Below are positions 58,009 through 64,000 of a stretch of 64,000 bases of DNA, piece by piece. The stretch spans positions 145,428 to 209,427 of the forward strand of contig NZ_JAFB01000003.1 of the NCBI RefSeq assembly GCF_000519205.1, given 5' to 3'. The notes beneath the pieces were generated by a model that saw only the letters and a list, made by a program, of their open reading frames with translations, was not told the origin of the DNA and did no database searches. Source of the stretch: Amycolatopsis taiwanensis DSM 45107 (lineage in GTDB: Bacteria > Actinomycetota > Actinomycetes > Mycobacteriales > Pseudonocardiaceae). Position numbers and translations under genes: made by a program. Positions within the stretch are counted from its first letter, which is position 1. Every line of letters begins with the position of its first letter.

Positions 58009-58980
58009 ATGCCCACCGCAGTGCAGATCCGGCGGACCGGCGGGCCGGAGGTGCTGGAGGTCACCGAGGTCGAGATCGGCGAGCCCGGGCCGGGACAGCT
58101 CCTGGTCGACGTCGCGGCCGCGGGCGTGAACTACATCGACACCTACCAGCGCAGCGGCATCTACCCGCTCGAGCTGCCGGTGACGCTGGGCATGGAGGGA
58201 GCAGGCACGGTCGCGGCGGTCGGCGCGGACGTGACCGGGTTCGCGCCGGGTGACCGGGTCGCCTGGCAGGGCCAGCTCGGCAGTTACGCGCAGCGCGCGC
58301 TGATCTCCGCCGCCGCTGCCGTCCACGTGCCGGAGGACGTCTCCGACCGCACCGCCGCCGCCATGATGTTGCAGGGGGTCACGGCGCATTACCTCGTCCG
58401 CTCGACGTATGAGGTGAAGCCGGGCGACACCGTCCTGGTGCATGCCGCGGCCGGCGGGGTCGGCCTGCTGCTCGTCCAGCTGGCCAAGGCACAGGGCGCG
58501 CGGGTGATCGGCACGACGTCCACCGAGGAGAAGGCGCAGCTGGCCCGCCAGGCCGGTGCCGACGAAATCATTCGGTACGACCGGGAGGACTTCGCCGAGG
58601 CCACCCGCAAGCTCACCGGCGGCGAGGGCGTGGCCGCCGTCTACGACGGGGTCGGCAAGACCACTGTGGACGGAAGCCTGGCCAGCCTGCGCGTCCGGGG
58701 CACGCTCGCGCTGTTCGGCGCGGCGAGCGGCCCGGTTCCGCCGATCGACCCGCAGCGGCTCAACGCGGCCGGTTCGGTGTATCTCACCCGGCCCACCAGC
58801 GCCCACTATGTCCGGACGCGCGAGGAACTGGACTGGCGCGTGGACGAACTGTTCGCCGCGGTGCGCGGCGGAAAGCTCGACATCCGCATCGGCGGCACCT
58901 ACCCGCTCGCCGACGCCCGGCGGGCTCATGAGGACCTCCAGGGCCGCCGCACCACCGGAAAGCTCCTGCTCATCCCCTGA
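58009..58980 (+). CDS. qor: NADPH:quinone oxidoreductase (Qor family)
   Basis: A 323-residue MDR-family reductase without the structural zinc loop. GMEGAGTVAAVG and VLVHAAAGGVGLLLVQLA (the NADPH site AxxGxxG) are visible, with NYIDTYQRSGIY and the ending TTGKLLLIP as in QOR enzymes. One-electron or two-electron reduction of quinones. ATG at 58009 follows GAGGAGGAC. Confidence 0.92.
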   Translation: MPTAVQIRRTGGPEVLEVTEVEIGEPGPGQLLVDVAAAGVNYIDTYQRSGIYPLELPVTLGMEGAGTVAAVGADVTGFAPGDRVAWQGQLGSYAQRALISAAAAVHVPEDVSDRTAAAMMLQGVTAHYLVRSTYEVKPGDTVLVHAAAGGVGLLLVQLAKAQGARVIGTTSTEEKAQLARQAGADEIIRYDREDFAEATRKLTGGEGVAAVYDGVGKTTVDGSLASLRVRGTLALFGAASGPVPPIDPQRLNAAGSVYLTRPTSAHYVRTREELDWRVDELFAAVRGGKLDIRIGGTYPLADARRAHEDLQGRRTTGKLLLIP

Positions 58981-59065
58981 AATACCGGTTCTCCCAGTTT
59001 GTCCCGCCCGTGGTTGTTACCCTGCCCACGTTGATCAACGGGTTTGCGGACCGACTGGGAGCGGC

Positions 59066-60448
59066 ATGGGGTATCTGTCAGGACGTGCGATCGTGCGGTG
59101 TGCCATCGTAGTCGGGTGTGTCGGGCTGGCGGTCGCCGGCTGCGATTCGCCGGGCGGACCGCCGGCCGGCCCCGCCTCCGGGCAGCAGAGGACGACCGCG
59201 GCCGGCGACGGCGCGGTGTACCAGGGGCCGTCGCTGCCCGGGCTGGAGGCCCAGCCCTTGGCCCACCTGAAGAGCGCCGGCACGAACAAGCCGTACGTGG
59301 TCGGCGACGCGTTCGCCTTCGTGGATTTCCGGGTCGGTGACAAAGAGGAACCGTCCGGATCGGAACCGGCCACGGTCACGTTCTACGACGCGGCCACGGG
59401 GCAGAAGAGGGCGACCGCCGACGTGCCGTTGTGGGACCTGGAATCGGCACAGGTAGGTGAGTTCGGCGGCGGCCCGGCCATCTTCCTGCACGGGGTCGAA
59501 ACGGTGGAGTCGGACGGCCTGAGCCGGACGAGGAGAGTCGAACACCAGGTCGGCTTCGACCCGGCCGGGCGTAAGGTGGCCGACGCGACGTGGGACGAGG
59601 ACGACGACCGGATCCCCGTACTGGGGTGGAGCGCCACCAAGGCGACCAACAACCATCTCACCCGTACCGACCTGGTCGTGCATGCCGCGGACGGCAGCGC
59701 GCGCCTGACGCTGCCGGCCGACCACGGTTCCATCTCGGACAAAGCGCCGGTGCTCGTCACGATCGACGCGGACATCGCGCTGGTGCGGCACACTCGAGGG
59801 AGCGAAAACTACCTCGCCGCCTACGATCTGGCCCGTCCTGGCGCTCCACTTTGGACATCGGAGGCCAGCCGCCCCCCGGCCGCGAACACCTCCGACGCGA
59901 ACGTCGTCTTCATCTCCGACGGCAAGCTCGGCCTGGTCTGCCCGGCCGGTTCGGGCAAGGTGATCGTTGCCCTGCAGGATATGCGCACCGGAGCGATGGC
60001 GGGCGCGACGCCCGCCATCGACAAGTATCCCGGTATCAGCGCGGAATCAGCGATCAGCGAAGCGGACAATGTCCAGTCCGGCAGCGCTGTCCTCGCGCTG
60101 ACCCACGCTTCCTCGAACCTCGGCAGCGTCGCGGTGAGCCTCGCCGACGGCCACATTCTGTGGCAGCAGACCGGTGATCAGGAAGGGTTCCGGCCTCAGG
60201 TCGTCGTCGGCGGCGCGGTCTACGGGAGTTCGTCCGCCAGTCCGCAGTTGGGCAGGGGCAACGCGGCACGCCCGAGCCTCGCCCTCAACCTCGCGACCGG
60301 CCAAGTAATGGCCAAATCCCTGACAACGGCGCCCATCGCGGCCACCGACCAGGGCTACGCCATCGTTCCGGAGATCGGCGAAGACACCTCCGGCGATGAC
60401 GCCGGCGCCACCGGCGGCTACTGGATCTTCCGGGCCGCCGGCACCTGA
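59066..60448 (+). CDS. Secreted lipoprotein, beta-propeller-like
   Basis: A 460-residue lipoprotein. The signal RAIVRCAIVVGCVGLAVAGC ends in a lipobox with Cys anchored to the membrane. The mature part has repeated four-strand segments of the PQQ/WD type, such as TFYDAATGQKR, LAAYDLARPGAPLWTSE and SLADGHILWQQTG, suggesting a seven-bladed propeller. No catalytic residues are known. ATG at 59066 has GGGAG upstream. Confidence 0.78.
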   Translation: MGYLSGRAIVRCAIVVGCVGLAVAGCDSPGGPPAGPASGQQRTTAAGDGAVYQGPSLPGLEAQPLAHLKSAGTNKPYVVGDAFAFVDFRVGDKEEPSGSEPATVTFYDAATGQKRATADVPLWDLESAQVGEFGGGPAIFLHGVETVESDGLSRTRRVEHQVGFDPAGRKVADATWDEDDDRIPVLGWSATKATNNHLTRTDLVVHAADGSARLTLPADHGSISDKAPVLVTIDADIALVRHTRGSENYLAAYDLARPGAPLWTSEASRPPAANTSDANVVFISDGKLGLVCPAGSGKVIVALQDMRTGAMAGATPAIDKYPGISAESAISEADNVQSGSAVLALTHASSNLGSVAVSLADGHILWQQTGDQEGFRPQVVVGGAVYGSSSASPQLGRGNAARPSLALNLATGQVMAKSLTTAPIAATDQGYAIVPEIGEDTSGDDAGATGGYWIFRAAGT

Positions 60449-60465
60449 CTTCGGCCCCTCCTCGC

Positions 60466-60500
60466 GCGGAACCGCCACCGCGACGCGGTGGCGGTTCCGC
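60466..60500. terminator. Strong hairpin after the lipoprotein gene
   Basis: Perfect 16-bp stem, GCGGAACCGCCACCGC at 60466-60481 and GCGGTGGCGGTTCCGC at 60485-60500, with a 3-base loop. Confidence 0.8.
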
Positions 60501-60543
60501 GGACAAGGCCGCTTGCCCGGTGGGCAGGCGGCCTTGTCCGCGG
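60497..60543. terminator. Second hairpin, downstream of hpnH on the other strand
   Basis: Stem CCGCGGACAAGGCCGC with its exact complement at 60528-60543, plus an inner TGCCC/GGGCA pair. It shares CCGC with the previous hairpin, so the two are mutually exclusive; one for each converging transcript. Confidence 0.8.
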
Positions 60544-60553
60544 AAAACTCGTG

Positions 60554-61558
60554 TCAGGCGCCGACGGCGGCGCGGATCGTCTCCTTCAACGACGACGTGG
60601 TGGCGATGACCGCGGTGGGCTCGTAGCCGCAGTGCGCCATGCAGTTGGCGCAGCGCGGATCCTTGCCGCGGCCGAACTTGTCCCACTCGGTCTCCTCGAT
60701 CAGCTCGCGCCAGGTCTTGGCGTAGCCGTCGTCGAGCAGATAACAGGGCCGCTGCCAGCCCAGCAGCGAGTACGACGGGATGCCCCACGGGGTGCACTGC
60801 AGATCCCGCTTGCCCTCCAGGAAGTCCAGGAACACCGGCGAGTGGTTCAACCGCCACTTCTTCCGCCGGCCACCGGCGAAGGCCTTGGAGAACAGCTCAC
60901 GGGTCTGCTGGACGCCGAGCCAGTGCTCCTGGTCCGGCGCCTTCTCGTAGGCGTACCCGGGCGAAAGCTGCATGTTGTCCACGCCGACCTCGTCATTGAG
61001 GTAATCGAGCACGTCGATGACGTCCTGCGGCGCGTCGGTGTTGAAGAACGTGGTGTTGGTCATCACCCGGAAACCGGCCGCCTTGGCCATCTTGATGGCG
61101 TCGACGGCCGCCTGGAAGCCGCCTTCCTTGCGCACCGAGGCGTCGTGCTTCTCCTCGAGGCCGTCGATGTGCACCATCCACGCGAAATTGCGGTGCGGCT
61201 TGAACTTGTGCATGTGCTTGGGCAGCAGCAGCGCGTTCGTGCACAGGAACACGATCTTGTTGCGCTCCAGCAGGATCCGCGTGATCTCGTCGATCTGCGG
61301 GTGCATGAGCGGCTCGCCACCGGCGATGGACACCATCGGCGCCCCGCTCTCCTCGACCGCGCCGACCGCCTGCTGCACCGGCATCCGTTGTTTGAGCAGG
61401 TGCGCGGGCTGGGCGATCTTGCCACAGCCGCCGCACTTGAGGTTGCAGGCGAACAGCGGCTCCAGTTCGACCAGGATCGCGTACTTCTCGCGGCGCATCA
61501 GCTTCTGCTTGGCCATGAACGCACCCAGCCGGATCGACTGCCGCAACGGCATTGCCAT
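60554..61558 (-). CDS. hpnH: HpnH adenosylhopane synthase (radical SAM)
   Basis: A 334-residue radical SAM enzyme: cluster Cys C38, C42, C45 in CNLKCGGC; VSIAGGEPLMHPQI is the Gly-Glu-Pro motif. It adds the 5'-deoxyadenosyl radical to diploptene, giving adenosylhopane, first step of side-chain building. Several C-terminal Cys (RCANCMAHCGYEP) are typical of HpnH. ATG at 61558 follows GGGAGGTGGG and is 2 bases past the previous stop. Confidence 0.95.
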   Translation of the reverse strand: MAMPLRQSIRLGAFMAKQKLMRREKYAILVELEPLFACNLKCGGCGKIAQPAHLLKQRMPVQQAVGAVEESGAPMVSIAGGEPLMHPQIDEITRILLERNKIVFLCTNALLLPKHMHKFKPHRNFAWMVHIDGLEEKHDASVRKEGGFQAAVDAIKMAKAAGFRVMTNTTFFNTDAPQDVIDVLDYLNDEVGVDNMQLSPGYAYEKAPDQEHWLGVQQTRELFSKAFAGGRRKKWRLNHSPVFLDFLEGKRDLQCTPWGIPSYSLLGWQRPCYLLDDGYAKTWRELIEETEWDKFGRGKDPRCANCMAHCGYEPTAVIATTSSLKETIRAAVGA

Positions 61559-61560
61559 GA

Positions 61561-63030
61561 CTATCCCACCTCCCGAGGTAACGTGAATTGGACGTCCTCA
61601 TCGGCCACCTGACTCTCGCGCAGGCGGTCGCGCCCGAGCCCTCCCAGGCACCGGGTCAGTTCCTCCACCAGCTGCGGCGGCGCCGATGCCCCCGCGGTGA
61701 TCCCGATCCGCCGCGCCCCGGCCAGCCAGCGAAGGTCCACTTCGGACACGTCGTCGACCAGGTACGCACGCGTGCCCTGCCGCCGGGCGACCTCGACCAG
61801 CCGCTGGGAGTTGGACGAGTTGGTCGAACCGACCACGAGCACCAGATCCGCGTGCTCGGCGACCGCCCGCACCGCGCGCTGACGGTTCGTCGTCGCATAG
61901 CAGATATCGTCCCGCCGTGGGGCCGACATCGCCGGGAACCGTTCGCGCAACACGCTCGCGATCTCGTCGGCCTCGTCGACGGCGAGCGTGGTCTGCATGA
62001 CGTAGGCGACCCGCTCCGGGTCACGGGCCCGCACCTGGGCCGCCGCGGCGGCGTCCTCCACCACCACGACGTGGTCCGGGGCCTCACCGAAGGTGCCCTC
62101 GACCTCCTCGTGGTCGGCGTGCCCGATCAGGAAGATCGTGTCATCGCGCGAACGGTAGCGCCGCACCTCGTTGTGCACCTTGGTGACCAGCGGGCAGGTC
62201 GCGTCGATCACCTTCAGGCCCCGGTCCGCCGCGGCCTCGCGCACCGATGGAGCCACCCCGTGCGCGGCGAGCACGGTGGTCGCGCCGGCCGGGATCTCCG
62301 CGATCTCCTGCACGAACACCGCACCCAGGCTCTCCAGCCGCCGCACGACGTGTGCATTGTGGACGATCTGCCGCCGCACGTACACCGGCGAGCCGTAGCG
62401 TTCGAGCGCGCGTTCCACGATTTCGATGGCCCGTTCCACCCCGGCGCAGAACGACCGCGGGCTGGCGAGCAGAATCTCCCCGCCGGCCGCCGCGTCGCAC
62501 CACTGCGCGAGCACCGGCGCCGCCGCCCGCAGCGAGCGCAGGCCGGAGATCCCGCGCCACACCGTGCCGGGCCGCCACAGCGGATGGCCCGGAGTGTCCA
62601 CAACGGACCGGACCACGGCCAGCGGGCCCGGCCGGGCCGCGAACTGCGCGGACTCCATGTCCACCGCGAGTGCGCCGCGCTCGGCCAGACGTGCCCGCTC
62701 GGCTCCCTCGACGAGCCCGTCCGACGAGGTGATGGGTCCGGTGTGGACGGTCAGCCCGTGCCGCCGCAACGCCGCCGCGAGCAGCGGCGCCGAGGGTAGC
62801 GGCACCGGGCCCTCCGGCGTGTCGATCTCCGTCGCCACCACCAGGTCCCCGGGACGTACCCGGTCGGTCACCCCGCCGGACACGCCCGAGACCACCACCG
62901 GTGTGTCCTCCAGGCGTGCCGCGGACTCCGCCGCCCGCCGTGGCCCCATGCCGGTGTGCAGTACCCGGGCGCCCGGGACCCGCAACGCGGCGGCCTCCAT
63001 GCGTAACGGGGCACAGATGATTCCGGTCAC
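61561..63030 (-). CDS. ispH: HpnG nucleosidase fused to IspH (HMBPP reductase)
   Basis: A 489-residue fusion. Residues 1-180 are a nucleosidase of the HpnG type (GVSGGVTDRVRPGDLVVAT, catalytic LAVDMES), which would remove adenine from adenosylhopane. From about 185 on is IspH: LASPRSFCAGVERAIEIVERAL, IHNAHVV-like HNAHVVRRLESLG, DATCPLVTKVH and GSTNSSNSQRLVEVA, with three cluster Cys. IspH makes IPP/DMAPP in the MEP pathway. GTG at 63030 with GGAGGGAC upstream. Joining precursor supply to hopanoid tailoring. Confidence 0.93.
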   Translation of the reverse strand: MTGIICAPLRMEAAALRVPGARVLHTGMGPRRAAESAARLEDTPVVVSGVSGGVTDRVRPGDLVVATEIDTPEGPVPLPSAPLLAAALRRHGLTVHTGPITSSDGLVEGAERARLAERGALAVDMESAQFAARPGPLAVVRSVVDTPGHPLWRPGTVWRGISGLRSLRAAAPVLAQWCDAAAGGEILLASPRSFCAGVERAIEIVERALERYGSPVYVRRQIVHNAHVVRRLESLGAVFVQEIAEIPAGATTVLAAHGVAPSVREAAADRGLKVIDATCPLVTKVHNEVRRYRSRDDTIFLIGHADHEEVEGTFGEAPDHVVVVEDAAAAAQVRARDPERVAYVMQTTLAVDEADEIASVLRERFPAMSAPRRDDICYATTNRQRAVRAVAEHADLVLVVGSTNSSNSQRLVEVARRQGTRAYLVDDVSEVDLRWLAGARRIGITAGASAPPQLVEELTRCLGGLGRDRLRESQVADEDVQFTLPREVG

Positions 63031-63078
63031 GACTGTCCCTCCGCGGGTCTCATCCTGTTTCCTCCGCGAGCTTGCGTG

Positions 63079-64000
63079 TCATGCCTCCTCCGCCCGCACC
63101 GTTGGAATCCCGCTGCCCTGTGCCAGGTACCGGCCGAGCGCCGAGACCGGGAACACGATCCGGTACAGGTGGTAGTTGATGTAGAAGTCGCCGGGGAAGC
63201 CGGTGCCGGTGTACTGCGGCTCGTCCCAGCCGCCGTCGCTCCGCTGGGTTTCCACCAGCCATCGCACACCACGTTCCACAGTGGACGATTCGCGCTCGCC
63301 CGCGGCCAGCAACGCCAGCAGTGCCCACGCCGTCTGGGAAGCCGTCGATTCGCCCTTGCCGATCCAGTCCGGATCGCGGTAGGAACGCAGGTCCTCGCCC
63401 CAGCCCCCGTCCGGGTTCTGATGCGCGGCCAGCCACTCCACGGCCCGCCGGATCTCCGGTGCGGAGGCGGGCGTGCCGGCCGCGACGAGTGCGGGCACCA
63501 CCGCCCCGGTGCCGTAGACGTGGTTGGCGCCCCACCGGCCGAACCAGGACCCGTCGGCCTCCTGCGCCCGCAGCAGCCACTCGATGCCCTGCCGGCACTC
63601 CGGTGTACCGGCGAGGCCGACCGCGGCGAGCATTTCCACCACGTGCGCGGTGACGTCGGCCGACGGCGGGTCGATCACCGCGCCGAAGTCGCAGAACGGC
63701 AGGTTCAGTGCCAGCGTCCGGGTGTTGTCGGCGTCGAAGGCGCCCCAGCCGCCGTCCGAGGACTGCATTCCCTGCAGCCACGCGACCGCCCGGTCCACCG
63801 CTTCCTTCACCCGCCTAGGTTCCGGATGCGCCACCCGCCGCAGCGCGAGGACCACCTCGGCGGTGTCGTCGGTGTCGGGGTAGACGTCGTTGGCGAACTC
63901 GAACGCCCAGCCGCCCGGCGGCGTGGCGGGACGTCTCACCGCCCAGTCGCCCCGGTGCTGGATCTCCTCGCCCAGCAGCCAGTCCGTGGCCTTGAGCACC
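63079..64000 (-). CDS. shc: Squalene-hopene cyclase, C-terminal part (runs off the window)
   Basis: At least 306 residues, open to the right edge. It contains the acid motif DTDD (VYPDTDDTAEV) that protonates squalene and QW repeats such as QGMQSSDGGWGAF, RAQEADGSWFGRWG and HQNPDGGWGED, ending GFPGDFYINYHLYR. Membrane-associated; makes hopene from squalene. The start lies beyond 64000. It precedes the HpnG-IspH gene by 48 bases on the same strand. Confidence 0.95.
   Translation of the reverse strand, partial: VLKATDWLLGEEIQHRGDWAVRRPATPPGGWAFEFANDVYPDTDDTAEVVLALRRVAHPEPRRVKEAVDRAVAWLQGMQSSDGGWGAFDADNTRTLALNLPFCDFGAVIDPPSADVTAHVVEMLAAVGLAGTPECRQGIEWLLRAQEADGSWFGRWGANHVYGTGAVVPALVAAGTPASAPEIRRAVEWLAAHQNPDGGWGEDLRSYRDPDWIGKGESTASQTAWALLALLAAGERESSTVERGVRWLVETQRSDGGWDEPQYTGTGFPGDFYINYHLYRIVFPVSALGRYLAQGSGIPTVRAEEA

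Overview
The window is high-GC DNA (roughly 70 percent by eye, strong third-position GC) and looks like a chromosomal segment of a filamentous actinomycete of the Pseudonocardiaceae, most like Amycolatopsis. The pointers are the actinobacterial sufR-sufBDCSU-sufT / mptB / ABC / ctaA / qor block (same order as Rv1454c-Rv1466 of Mycobacterium tuberculosis, from memory), an acVLRF1 protein, many TetR regulators, GTG/TTG and apparently leaderless starts, and a hopanoid cluster. No rRNA, tRNA, phage, IS element or CRISPR array was found.

Layout. 0-4.4 kb: 3' part of an RHS polymorphic-toxin gene split by an in-frame stop, with a candidate immunity gene overlapping its end. 4.4-6.6 kb: three 21-bp-period repeat arrays, then a T-box-type leader with an Asp (GAC) specifier in front of an archaeal-type aspartyl-tRNA synthetase. 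6.7-10.9 kb: two SDR genes with a divergent TetR gene, a SnoaL-like gene facing a TetR gene across two palindromes, and a cytosine-deaminase-like gene. 10.9-19.9 kb: a tightly packed minus-strand operon resembling acyclic-terpene/branched acyl-CoA catabolism (TIGR03084 protein, AtuA, two acyl-CoA dehydrogenases, a biotin-dependent acyl-CoA carboxylase, TetR), with a near-perfect palindrome at its promoter. 20-24.2 kb: nrdA-nrdB behind paired NrdR-like boxes; NrdB has class Ic (Mn/Fe) active-site residues. 24-36 kb: P450, PAS-GGDEF-EAL protein with degenerate motifs, peroxiredoxin, LysE exporter, LCP ligase, kinase-like protein, MOSC protein, membrane protein, a second 21-bp repeat array, hydrolase and ABC exporter.

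36-45.4 kb: GT87-like membrane protein, small HTH protein, ABC-F ATPase next to acVLRF1 (probable ribosome quality control), dGTPase-like HD hydrolase, a Tat-exported SDR, an LLM oxidoreductase, a second LysE protein and remnants of a VapBC module. 45.4-52 kb: the SUF iron-sulfur operon led by sufR, with a predicted SufR site over the sufR start codon. 52-59 kb: divergent mptB, ABC pair, ctaA, then an inserted MntA/HepT toxin-antitoxin pair whose hepT is frameshifted, a small conserved protein and qor. 59-64 kb: a lipoprotein, back-to-back hairpins, and a hopanoid operon (squalene-hopene cyclase, an HpnG-IspH fusion, HpnH) running off the right edge.

The strongest unusual points are the Asp-specifier T-box ahead of an archaeal-type AspRS, the dispersed 21-bp repeat family, the class Ic NrdB and the HpnG-IspH fusion. 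All functions are read from sequence motifs and family knowledge; no database search was run.
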